Shown: positions 5,800 through 12,962 of the stretch, piece after piece
Layout: each line of letters begins with the position of its first letter
Position numbering within the stretch: the stretch's first letter is position 1
Assembly (NCBI GenBank): GCA_041672385.1
Contig: JBAYZQ010000043.1
Location: forward strand, 1 to 13,762
Length of the DNA stretch: 13,762 bases
Reading direction: 5' to 3'
Source of the DNA: JBAYZQ01 sp041672385
GTDB taxonomy: Bacteria > Spirochaetota > Spirochaetia > Sphaerochaetales > Sphaerochaetaceae
The notes under the pieces: model-generated
The model's database searches: none
Told to the model about the DNA's origin: nothing
What the model saw: the letters and a program-made list of their open reading frames with translations, nothing else
Made by a program: the position numbers and the translations under genes

Positions 5800-7149
5800 A
5801 TGACAAAAGTTTCTAATTTTACCGAAGGTAAAATTCTATCACCATTACTAACATTTGCTATACCAGTACTTTTTGCTATGTTTCTACAAGTAATGTATGG
5901 TGCTGTAGACCTTCTAATAGTTGGATTTTTTGGTTTCACAACAGATGTTTCAGCAGTAGCTACAGGAAGCCAAGTAATGATGACAATTACTTCCATTATT
6001 AATGGCTTTGCAATGGGAGTCACAATACTTTTAGGACAAAAATTAGGACAAGGGAAGTCTAATGAAGCAGGAAATGTAGTTGGTAGTGGAATTTGCATCT
6101 TTGCAGTTATTTCAGTTATTATCACTACTATTATGCTTATTTTTTCTGTTCCCATATCAAGATTTATGAATGCTCCACCACAAGCTTTTGATGATACGGT
6201 TTTATATATAAACATTTGTTCTTCCGGAACAATATTTATTGTTGCCTACAATGTAATTTGCAGTATTTTTAGAGGACTTGGTGATTCTAAAACTCCCTTA
6301 ATTACCGTAGCAATTGCTTGTTTTTTTAATATTGCAGGAGATTTGCTTTTAGTTGGTGTTTTTGGTATGGGAGTTAAAGGTGTAGCAATTGCAACCATTT
6401 TTGCACAAGCTATTAGCGTAGTGTTTTCTATTATTATTATAAAAAAACGTGGAGTCCCTTTTGAATTTTCAAGAAGTAGTATTCACTTTCATAAAGGCAT
6501 TTCCTCCCAAATTCTTCGATATGGTGCTCCAATTGCCCTACAAGACGCATTAGTGAACCTATCTTTTCTGGCTATAACAACAATTGTAAACTCACTTGGA
6601 CTTATTGCCTCTGCAGGTATTGGTATAGCAGAAAAGTTAGCAGGATTTTTAATGCTTGTTCCATCTGCCTTTGGACAGTCAGTTGCCGCCTTTGTCTCTC
6701 AAAACTATGGAGCAAAGAAATATAATAGAGCAAAAACAACTTTAGCTTACGGAATCGCTTGTTCTTTATGCTTTGGTATAGTAATGGGCTATTTTTCCTT
6801 TTTTCATGGAAACCTACTTACGGGAATATTTTCACAAGATATTGCAGTAGTAAATGCAGCTTGGGATTATTTGAAAGCCTATTCCTTTGACTGTATTCTA
6901 ACATCCTTCATGTTTTGTTTTCTAGGATTCTTTAATGGCTGTGGAAAAACAACCTTTGTTATGTTCCAAGGTATCTTCGGAGCTTTTTGTATTAGGATTC
7001 CATTATCTTACATAATAAGTAGAATCTCTAAAACATCACTATTTTATATTGGGTTAGCTACACCTGCATCAACCCTTGTACAGATAATATTTTGTCTTAT
7101 TTATTTTGCAAAACTTTCTAAAATTTTTAAGAAAAATGAAGATTTATAA
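5800..7149 (+). CDS. MATE family efflux transporter
   Basis: A 449-residue inner-membrane multidrug and toxin extrusion protein. The N-terminus FTEGKILSPLLTFAIPVLFA and the following MYGAVDLLIVG (33-43) are typical of the clostridial DinF/NorM-like branch. Hydrophobic segments spread over the length are consistent with 12 helices in two six-helix bundles. The IFRGLGDSKTPL segment (about 159-170) marks the first bundle, and the second half begins near ILRYGAPIALQDAL. Family members export cationic drugs, dyes or metabolites by proton or sodium antiport; the substrate cannot be read here. An AAAGGA site lies 8 bases before the ATG. Expression is probably controlled by the leader attenuator at 5728-5781. 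A bidirectional terminator follows the stop. The gene is monocistronic and divergent from uvsE. Confidence 0.95.
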   Translation: MTKVSNFTEGKILSPLLTFAIPVLFAMFLQVMYGAVDLLIVGFFGFTTDVSAVATGSQVMMTITSIINGFAMGVTILLGQKLGQGKSNEAGNVVGSGICIFAVISVIITTIMLIFSVPISRFMNAPPQAFDDTVLYINICSSGTIFIVAYNVICSIFRGLGDSKTPLITVAIACFFNIAGDLLLVGVFGMGVKGVAIATIFAQAISVVFSIIIIKKRGVPFEFSRSSIHFHKGISSQILRYGAPIALQDALVNLSFLAITTIVNSLGLIASAGIGIAEKLAGFLMLVPSAFGQSVAAFVSQNYGAKKYNRAKTTLAYGIACSLCFGIVMGYFSFFHGNLLTGIFSQDIAVVNAAWDYLKAYSFDCILTSFMFCFLGFFNGCGKTTFVMFQGIFGAFCIRIPLSYIISRISKTSLFYIGLATPASTLVQIIFCLIYFAKLSKIFKKNEDL

Positions 7150-7158
7150 AATATAAAA

Positions 7159-7190
7159 TAAGGCTCTCTACAAAAACATAGAAAGCCTTA
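7159..7190. terminator. Bidirectional terminator between the MATE and DUF1566 genes
   Basis: TAAGGCT (7159-7165) pairs with AGCCTTA (7184-7190), then TCTA with TAGA across one C/A mismatch, leaving an 8-base A-rich loop. T-rich sequence follows on the plus side (CCTTTTAATTT), and the minus side reads into TTTTATATTTT. It sits 9 bp after the MATE stop and 25 bp from the convergent lipoprotein stop, so it probably serves both genes. Confidence 0.75.
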
Positions 7191-7215
7191 CCTTTTAATT
7201 TAAGATTATTGTCAA

Positions 7216-8631
7216 TTACTCTTCTATTGCCAATGCATCCATTAGCTCTGCTTCTGTGACACCAAGTGTGGTAGCAGTTACAGCAAAGTCCGGTGGCCCT
7301 TGAGTCGGATCACCTAATGCAGCAATCAATGCTTCCCCAGTTACGCCCAATTTTTCTGCAGTAGCTTCTGTATCAAACCCTTGCTGTTGCTCGCCATCAG
7401 CTCCATCAGGACGCTGTTGGTCAATGAGACCTTCCTCGAACACTACTACTCGATCTTCATTAATTGTCGTAGAATCTCCTTCAGGGGTTTTTATCACATC
7501 GCCGCCGCGAACTAGTCGAACAAAGTTATAACGATGAATTTCAGGATCTAGTTCTGAAAAATACTCTTCTGATTTAGGACAGAAAACAATTGAGCCTGAT
7601 CCATGTAAGTCGTAACCATCAGGGTCTGTGTTATAACCGGCAGTCAATACCCAAGCATAAACTGAACCTTTTTCCACTTCCCCATCACCACTTTCAACTG
7701 GGTTGGAAGTACTCGACCAGTAAAAAGGATAATCAGTTTGACCCATTATGTTGGTAAGTTCTGTAAGATTGAACATACTTGTATCAATGGAAGGAAAAGT
7801 TCCAGAGTAATCTGCAATACTTTGCAATTCCTTGATACTTGGTAGTCTCCAATCATCATAGCCTGCATATTCAGAGTTTTCTGCATAAGCTAAAGCTGCT
7901 TCCCAGCTCATTCCTTCCGCGCTGTCATCTTTAGACCACATTAAATTAGTAGCGTTATCAGTAATTGTATTATCACCATTATCTACATAATCATTAATAC
8001 CATATATGTCTCCACGAACAGCACGCACAAATCTGTTACCACTCATAGCTTTAATGTGACCGGTCCAGTCGTTAACAATAAATGCTGGATCACCAACAAC
8101 CTGTTCGTTTTGATATTCATCTTCAACAAGATAAAGATTACTTGACCATGAATGTTGTTGTCTAGCATCAGTACCATCACCAACTAAGTAAAAATAGTCG
8201 GTATCAATCCATGGCCAGCCTTGTGAAAAGTTCCTCAGAGACCACAATTCTTTCAATGTAGGAAGACGCCAATCATCATAGCCACCTAGCGTGAGTGATT
8301 CACAGTATTCTCCTGCGCTCTCCCAAGACATTGACGCCTCGGATAAATCCTGTGCCCAAAGTAGACCGGTAACATTGTCTGTTACTGTGCCATCTCCATT
8401 ATCTGTATAACTAGGAACATTTCCAGTGTATTGTGCATCTTGCCCATAAAAATCGTTGCCTTCAACAGGACATTCGGTGCTTTCGAGGTTGTTGTAGCAC
8501 AAGCCTTGATTAGTATCCACAATAGGATAAGTTAAGACCCCGCTGGTCTTCTTTTCTTCTGCGATAGTACCGCATCCGACAAGGACAACTACTAGCAGTG
8601 CACTAAGGAACATAGAAATAATCTTTTTCAT
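7216..8631 (-). CDS. Lipoprotein with two Lcl/DUF1566 domains and C-terminal LGVT repeats
   Basis: A 471-residue exported lipoprotein. The signal peptide MKKIISMFLSALLVVVLVGC has a lipobox ending at Cys20, predicting attachment to the outer face of the membrane. Two DUF1566 (Lcl C-terminal) domains follow at about 77-207 and 217-375. Each opens with DNGDxTxTDN, carries W-E-x-A and GYDDWRLPxxKEL, and closes with FVRxVRG. An acidic, Gln-rich linker leads to residues 420-471, where AEKLGVTGEALIAALG and ATTLGVTEAELMDALA form two copies of a short helical motif. The domain is named after a Legionella collagen-like adhesin, so surface binding is plausible, but the function is unknown. Sampled lines run 53-55% GC, against 38% in a sampled MATE line, suggesting acquisition. 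ATG 8631 has GAAGGA seven bases upstream. Confidence 0.85.
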   Translation of the reverse strand: MKKIISMFLSALLVVVLVGCGTIAEEKKTSGVLTYPIVDTNQGLCYNNLESTECPVEGNDFYGQDAQYTGNVPSYTDNGDGTVTDNVTGLLWAQDLSEASMSWESAGEYCESLTLGGYDDWRLPTLKELWSLRNFSQGWPWIDTDYFYLVGDGTDARQQHSWSSNLYLVEDEYQNEQVVGDPAFIVNDWTGHIKAMSGNRFVRAVRGDIYGINDYVDNGDNTITDNATNLMWSKDDSAEGMSWEAALAYAENSEYAGYDDWRLPSIKELQSIADYSGTFPSIDTSMFNLTELTNIMGQTDYPFYWSSTSNPVESGDGEVEKGSVYAWVLTAGYNTDPDGYDLHGSGSIVFCPKSEEYFSELDPEIHRYNFVRLVRGGDVIKTPEGDSTTINEDRVVVFEEGLIDQQRPDGADGEQQQGFDTEATAEKLGVTGEALIAALGDPTQGPPDFAVTATTLGVTEAELMDALAIEE

Positions 8632-8674
8632 TTTTTTCCTTCCAATATATTTTTATTTAAACATATTGTATTAA

Positions 8675-8703
8675 ATTGTACCATTATTACACTTTTATAT
8701 CAA
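8675..8703 (-). promoter_or_regulatory. Strong sigma-A-type promoter of the DUF1566 lipoprotein gene
   Basis: On the minus strand -35 TTGATA (8698-8703), a 17-bp spacer and -10 TACAAT (8675-8680) preceded by TGG form an extended -10. The predicted start is about 35 bp before the ATG. It is one of the best promoter matches in the window and implies that this gene is transcribed independently of the P-II/DUF1538 pair upstream. Confidence 0.65.
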
Positions 8704-8842
8704 TCTGCCGTTCTCACATAGCGAACATAGTGAATGCAATCTTTAACATGGATTAATCACATCCAATCTGCAAACCGTCAACCATCCCTTATTATAAACA
8801 ATCGATTAAGCAGCTTGAAAACAAAACCTATAAAATTATCTA

Positions 8843-9508
8843 TTACTCATAAACACCGTAAGCTTTATTAATATCTTGAATGAAAATAATACCATTTCCG
8901 GGTTTATCAATTTCAAGTTTTTCTCTTATGGATGCTACAATTGAATCTGTTATATCTTCTTTAGAAAGAATTAAAACTGTTTCTTTTTCCGGTTCTATCT
9001 CCATACTAAAGAGTTTACTAGTTTCATTTATACCTGAACCTCTTGCATTTATAATTGTTCCACCCTTTGAACCCGCCGCCTTTGCTGCTTCAATTACTTC
9101 TTCAGCCTTTCCTCTATTAACAATTGTAATAATAATTTGATACATTAGTTTATTTACACCTCCGTCTTTTTTATACGCTTCAGACTTATAGCATCTGGAT
9201 CCCACAATGTCACAAACACTTGTAGTAAAGGCAATACCATTATTCGGTTTTTCAAATTGAAACTCTTTATTTAGTTTAACTAAAGCACGACTTGCAGTAT
9301 GACTATCTGTCCCCAATAAAACTATTTCTTTTTTTTCATCATATAAAGATAAGAAATTTAAAAGAGAATTATTTACTGTTCCTCTTGCTAGAAAAATAGT
9401 TCCACCAGAAATATCATATTGCTTTGCTCTCTGTAATATTTTACTACCTAATCCACAATTAACAATAACATATATTAATTCAAAAATCGGTATTTTTTCA
9501 TTAGTCAT
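8843..9508 (-). CDS. Tandem-domain P-II-like regulatory protein paired with DUF1538
   Basis: A 221-residue cytoplasmic protein made of two P-II-like (ferredoxin-like) domains, at about 8-97 and 121-213. Each has a hydrophobic first strand (ELIYVIVNCGLG; YQIIITIVNRGK), the block GGTIxxARG (35-43 and 149-157) and a late KPxNGIxF (87-94 and 202-209). The long uridylylated T-loop of GlnB/GlnK is absent, so this is a divergent P-II relative likely to sense a nucleotide or small metabolite. It starts within the 3' end of the DUF1538 gene (start and stop overlap by 8 bp), implying translational coupling and a role in controlling that membrane protein, as P-II proteins do with AmtB or SbtA. The effector and the partner contact are inferred. 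It is the last gene of the operon. Confidence 0.85.
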   Translation of the reverse strand: MTNEKIPIFELIYVIVNCGLGSKILQRAKQYDISGGTIFLARGTVNNSLLNFLSLYDEKKEIVLLGTDSHTASRALVKLNKEFQFEKPNNGIAFTTSVCDIVGSRCYKSEAYKKDGGVNKLMYQIIITIVNRGKAEEVIEAAKAAGSKGGTIINARGSGINETSKLFSMEIEPEKETVLILSKEDITDSIVASIREKLEIDKPGNGIIFIQDINKAYGVYE

Positions 9509-10994
9509 CCCCCGTTTTAACTCCTTTCACTTTTGATTTTATTGCAAATATTAAACCTAAAATTTCTAAAGTAATAATTGGCGTCATAGCCACCATTGCA
9601 ATCATTCCAAACCCGTCAACCATTAAATCTGCACCTTCAAAAGCCTGCGCCGCCCCTTGTATAAATGCCAAAGTAAAAGTAGCAGTCACAGGACCAGTGG
9701 CTACTCCACCGGCATCAAAGGCAATTCCTATAAAAAGCTTGGGTATAAAAAACATCAATATTAAGCTTATTATGTATCCAGGTAATAAATAATGCCATAA
9801 CTCTATTTCTGGTACTAAAATTCGTATAACCGATAAAGCAACAGCGAGGCCAACACCAATCGCCAATGGAAATAAGACTACCTTTTTCTTTACGTAACCA
9901 CTTGTTACATCTTCAATTTGATGAGTTAAAACATAAACTGCCGGTTCTGCCAAAATTGTTACAAATCCCAAAATAAAGGCAATAACTATGATATAAATTT
10001 TATTATCAAGCAAAACTAGATCATTACCAAGAATTGTACCAACATCCATAAATCCTGCATTTACTCCAATTAGGAATAATAACAATCCTATAAAAGCAAA
10101 AACAAAACCTGTTATTATTTTTCGAAGTTCCCTTTTATTTAATTTAAAATAGATTTTCTGTAAAACTAATAATATTACACTTAATGGTAAAATAGCCATT
10201 ATACTTTCTGCTAAATAAGAAGGAATTATCGTTATAAAAGGGCCAATAATTGAATTTACATCAGAAACCTTTGGATTAAGCACTGCATGAAATTCTCCTG
10301 GATTTGAGAATATTGCTAAAAGCAATACCGACATAATTGCACCCGTTGAAGCAATTGCAACCAACCCAAAACTATCTTTTTCTGATGCATTACTATCCTT
10401 TTTTAACATTGATATTCCCACAGATAAGGACAAAATAAATGGTACTGCTAATATTCCGGTTGTTGATCCTGAGGCATCAAAAGCTATTGCTAAGAATTCA
10501 CGAGAAGCAAATAGTGTAAGAGCAAAAATTATTAAATATAAAATAATTAGTATTTTGTATAAAGGAATATTATAGAAAATCCTTAAAAACCCCAGTGATA
10601 GCATAATTGCTAAACCTATTGAAACAATCATAAGTATGCTAATCCCTGATATTTGCCCGGAAGTAACCAAATTTACTTGATTTGCAAGAACCATCAAACC
10701 AGGTTCAGCTATAGAAATAAAAAAACCAAGTATTAACCCTGCTATTAAAACAAGCCATAACTTGTTCGTTTTTGCAAGTGATTTTCCAGTTAAACTTCCA
10801 AGCGGAGTAATTCCTATATCTACTCCTATTAAAAAAATAGTTAATCCAAATACCACAAACAAAGAACCAATAAGAAATCTAATGATTAAAATTGTATCCA
10901 TGGGAACCACTGTAAAATTAAGTATTAGTACCAATACCGTAATTGGGAGGACTGAAAACAAAACTTCTTTAAATTTTGAAACAATTACATTCAA
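9501..10994 (-). CDS. DUF1538 family integral membrane protein (duplicated), probable transporter
   Basis: About 497 residues, largely hydrophobic, built from two homologous DUF1538 halves (about 40-195 and 292-450). Matching motifs recur: FLIGV (54-58 and 307-311), SIAEPG against ILAEPA (about 94-99 and 347-352), TSG shortly after, and IAFDAxGxxTG (about 170-180 and 424-434). Such inverted or repeated halves with conserved polar residues in membrane segments are typical of secondary transporters, but no substrate is known to me for this family. The frame is open back to GTG at 11003. I prefer TTG at 10992-10994 because the AAAGGGTGAT ribosome binding site abuts the GTG but sits correctly for the TTG. 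The P-II-like gene overlaps its stop by 8 bp, forming a coupled pair. Confidence 0.85.
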   Translation of the reverse strand: MNVIVSKFKEVLFSVLPITVLVLILNFTVVPMDTILIIRFLIGSLFVVFGLTIFLIGVDIGITPLGSLTGKSLAKTNKLWLVLIAGLILGFFISIAEPGLMVLANQVNLVTSGQISGISILMIVSIGLAIMLSLGFLRIFYNIPLYKILIILYLIIFALTLFASREFLAIAFDASGSTTGILAVPFILSLSVGISMLKKDSNASEKDSFGLVAIASTGAIMSVLLLAIFSNPGEFHAVLNPKVSDVNSIIGPFITIIPSYLAESIMAILPLSVILLVLQKIYFKLNKRELRKIITGFVFAFIGLLLFLIGVNAGFMDVGTILGNDLVLLDNKIYIIVIAFILGFVTILAEPAVYVLTHQIEDVTSGYVKKKVVLFPLAIGVGLAVALSVIRILVPEIELWHYLLPGYIISLILMFFIPKLFIGIAFDAGGVATGPVTATFTLAFIQGAAQAFEGADLMVDGFGMIAMVAMTPIITLEILGLIFAIKSKVKGVKTGDD

Positions 10995-11021
10995 AACAAT
11001 CACCCTTTCTTAATCAAGCTA

Positions 11022-11036
11022 TACATCTATGATGTA
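11022..11036. promoter_or_regulatory. Perfect inverted repeat TACATC-TAT-GATGTA upstream of the DUF1538 operon
   Basis: A 6-bp perfect dyad with a 3-bp centre lies about 30 bp before the DUF1538 start. On the minus strand a TTGACT (-35-like) lies about 16 bp upstream of it, so a protein bound here would cover the likely -10 region. A good -10 hexamer is not evident. Operator function is an inference. Confidence 0.3.
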
Positions 11037-11128
11037 AACATTTATTCATTAAATAGTCAATCTGAATTTAAATAACCTTAAAATCTAATTTTCACCATTT
11101 GCTTCGTTGTAAGGCCATTTTGTATTTT

Positions 11129-11173
11129 CATATGGAAAAATCTTGCATGATTAGCATGATTTTTATCCATATG
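11129..11173. repeat. Imperfect long hairpin with internal GCATGAT direct repeat
   Basis: CATATGG (11129-11135) pairs with CCATATG (11167-11173). AAAAATC pairs with GATTTTT across a 2-nt bulge, then TGC pairs with GCA after one mismatch, closing a 7-base loop. The centre also holds a direct repeat, GCATGAT-TA-GCATGAT (11144-11159). It follows the DUF4256 stop by about 20 bp and could end that transcript, but no run of T follows on either strand, so an operator or processing element is equally possible. Confidence 0.4.
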
Positions 11174-11194
11174 GTTGAGAATATTAATTTCCTA

Positions 11195-11761
11195 TCACAC
11201 AGTTAGCAAGCCACGGAAGCCTCTGCCGCTATAATAAGATTCAGCACCATTGTGATAGATAAAGACAGTATCGTAGCGACGATCTCCAAAAATAGCTCCA
11301 CCGAGTTTTCTTATGTTATCAGGTGTTTTTATCCAACTAGATGTTTTTGTGTCAAAATTCCCAAATTTTTGCAAAAACCGATATTGTTCTTCCGTTAAAA
11401 GCTCAATACCCATAGCCTCTGCCATATCAATAATGTTATTTTCTGGTTTGTTTTTTTTCCTTGAATCTTGAGCTTCAAAATCATAACAAAGACTTCTACG
11501 ACCTTTAGGACTTTCTTCAGAACAATCAAAAAAGATGAAATTTTCTACCGTTTTATCAAGGCTAACAACATCTGGCTCACCCCCTGTTCGTTCCATTTCA
11601 AATAAGGACTTCAATTTTTTATTGTTCTTGATTATCTTATTTTTTACCTCTTCCCATTCAATACCTTCATGGCGAACCATATTTTTCTCAAAACGTGTTT
11701 TTAATGTTTCCAGTAGTTGATTTCGTATTTTTAGCGAAATAGAATTTTTTCCTTCATTCAT
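11195..11761 (-). CDS. DUF4256 domain-containing protein
   Basis: A 188-residue soluble protein recognised as DUF4256 from several family blocks: the start ISLKIRNQLLETLKTRFEKN, the conserved MERTGGEPDVV (56-66), IFFDCSEESPKGRRSLCYD (76-94), AEAMGIELLTEEQYRFLQ, and the C-terminal TSSWIKTPDNIRKLGGAIFG followed by VFIYHNGAESYYSGRGFRG. It appears full length. The family is widespread in Firmicutes and other bacteria, and I know of no established function; there is no signal peptide or membrane segment. The ATG has an AGGAGT site seven bases upstream that overlaps the TAG stop of the preceding DUF1801 gene. The two are 10 bp apart and almost certainly co-transcribed. Confidence 0.85.
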   Translation of the reverse strand: MNEGKNSISLKIRNQLLETLKTRFEKNMVRHEGIEWEEVKNKIIKNNKKLKSLFEMERTGGEPDVVSLDKTVENFIFFDCSEESPKGRRSLCYDFEAQDSRKKNKPENNIIDMAEAMGIELLTEEQYRFLQKFGNFDTKTSSWIKTPDNIRKLGGAIFGDRRYDTVFIYHNGAESYYSGRGFRGLLTV

Positions 11762-11771
11762 AACAGTACTC

Positions 11772-12158
11772 CTAGAGTATATTAAGTTTCCTCTGATTAT
11801 TCATTTTCCCTATATTTTCTTTAGCCCTGAATCTAACAATTTTCTTAATCAATTCAAATGGTATTTGTCCATTAATTGGAAACTGTACCGATCCTTTTGC
11901 GTTTTTATAAATAGACAATTCATCTTTAAAAGCTTCCATGCCTGATGGTGCCGGATAAAAACCAATATGCTTTTTAAACGCTGCAAAATGTACTAAATTA
12001 CCATACAAATAGAATGTAGGAATTTGATAACTTATCTTTTCTTCAGCTTCAGGAGCAGCTTCCTTTATAACTTTTCTCAGTTTACAAAGAATTCCTTGAA
12101 CCTCTTCTGGAAATTGTAAAATGTATTCATCTACAGTTTTAAATTTATCTTTCTCCAT
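11772..12158 (-). CDS. DUF1801 / frataxin-like iron chaperone family protein (YdhG type)
   Basis: A 128-residue cytoplasmic protein with the DUF1801 hallmarks: FKTVDEYILQFPEEVQGILC (6-25), the conserved EEKISYQIPTFYLYGNLVHF (39-58), AFKKHIGFYPAPSGMEAFKD and VQFPINGQIPFELIKKIVRF near the end. The Bacillus subtilis member YdhG (Fra) has been described as a frataxin-like iron chaperone feeding Fe-S assembly and haem synthesis. Whether this paralogue does that is uncertain, since genomes often hold several DUF1801 genes. The ribosome binding site is weak (AAAG only), and the gene begins inside the 3' end of the DUF2200 relic, consistent with coupled translation in an ancestral operon. DUF4256 follows 10 bp downstream. 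Confidence 0.85.
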   Translation of the reverse strand: MEKDKFKTVDEYILQFPEEVQGILCKLRKVIKEAAPEAEEKISYQIPTFYLYGNLVHFAAFKKHIGFYPAPSGMEAFKDELSIYKNAKGSVQFPINGQIPFELIKKIVRFRAKENIGKMNNQRKLNIL

Positions 12159-12255
12159 ATTTTTTCTTTGCTAATTCATCAATAAGTTTATCCAAGTAGC
12201 GAACATGTCTCATTAACCCTTCTTCAACACGTACATTATAAAATTTTGGCTGTTT
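12145..12255 (-). pseudogene. 3' relic of a DUF2200 family gene
   Basis: A minus-strand open frame of 36 codons plus TAA ends in VRVEEGLMRHVRYLDKLIDE followed by LAKKKYGER. I recognise this as the C-terminus of DUF2200 proteins, where a VRVEE...PLM...IRYLDKLIDELAKGK pattern is conserved; those proteins are about 115-120 residues long. Here the frame is closed upstream by TGA at 12256-12258, and the XRE gene ends 21 bp further up, so the first two thirds are gone. An internal ATG (MRHVRY) behind AAGGG might still be translated. The remnant overlaps the start of the DUF1801 gene by 14 bp, suggesting the original order DUF2200-DUF1801-DUF4256. Confidence 0.6.
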
Positions 12256-12278
12256 TCAACCTTGTTGGCTATCCTCTC

Positions 12279-12962
12279 TCAATCGAACACATAGTATTCA
12301 TTGTCTGCATCAACATTATATCTTGTAACTGAATAGAAAAGGGTTTTATATTCGACGCAGTCGCTACCATAACTTTTTTCATAGCAAAATCTTGGTGGCT
12401 GATCAAAATTCTTAACCCCCAAATAATCAAGACCACACAGACACAGAAATATTATGATAAAACAAGCAACAGAGCAAGCAAGCCTTGGGAGGATTTTCGT
12501 AATTTTCAGTGCAGGGCAAAGTTTATATATCGCAACGGAAAATATAACGCAGCCGAAAAAAGAATAAATGCTGCCCCAACTGCTGTCAGTCGGAAAAATA
12601 GCAAACGCACTAATAATAATAAATAATCCGAAAACAGCTAAGATACCTCCTATTATTTGATGTAACTTACGGTTTTCAATTTTTTTACCTATATCTCCAT
12701 ATTCTGCAACTTTAACTAAAGTATCCTTTACTTCACTATCCATCTTCTCACCTTTCCTTTCACCATCAATGATTTCACGAATGTCTACGTCATAAAAATC
12801 CGCCAGCTCAACAAGAATGCTCAAGTCAGGCATATTACTTCCATTTTCCCATCTGGAAATTGTTCTGCTTGCAACATTAAATTTTTCAGCTAGCTGTTCC
12901 TGAGTTAATCCTTTTTCTTTGCGCAGTAGTCTCAGAAAGCTTCCGATTTCCACCTGATTCAT
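12279..12962 (-). CDS. XRE-family HTH regulator with three transmembrane segments
   Basis: A 227-residue protein. Residues 8-62 form a Cro/C1-type helix-turn-helix domain (LRLLRKEKGLTQEQLAEKFN, then ASRTISRWENGSNMPDLSIL). A charged linker leads to three hydrophobic segments at about 102-123, 130-150 and 160-180. A short tail (FCYEKSYGSDCVEYKTLFY, then NEYYVFD) would lie across the membrane from the HTH and contains two cysteines. Membrane-tethered XRE proteins of this layout are common in clostridia, where they are thought to link an envelope signal to transcription; no target is known here. ATG 12962 has an excellent AGGAGG site. The TGA stop lies 21 bp before the DUF2200 relic, and the sequence continues toward DUF1801 and DUF4256 on the same strand. 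Confidence 0.85.
   Translation of the reverse strand: MNQVEIGSFLRLLRKEKGLTQEQLAEKFNVASRTISRWENGSNMPDLSILVELADFYDVDIREIIDGERKGEKMDSEVKDTLVKVAEYGDIGKKIENRKLHQIIGGILAVFGLFIIISAFAIFPTDSSWGSIYSFFGCVIFSVAIYKLCPALKITKILPRLACSVACFIIIFLCLCGLDYLGVKNFDQPPRFCYEKSYGSDCVEYKTLFYSVTRYNVDADNEYYVFD

Noticed and set aside
5796..6215. 139-codon minus-strand frame opposite the start of the MATE gene
   Set aside because: It is the reverse complement of membrane-segment codons in an unambiguous MATE gene and lacks start signals.
11129..11173. Long hairpin considered as a standard intrinsic terminator of the DUF4256 operon
   Set aside because: There is no U tract after the stem on either strand, and the stem has a bulge and a mismatch; kept only as an unexplained repeat.
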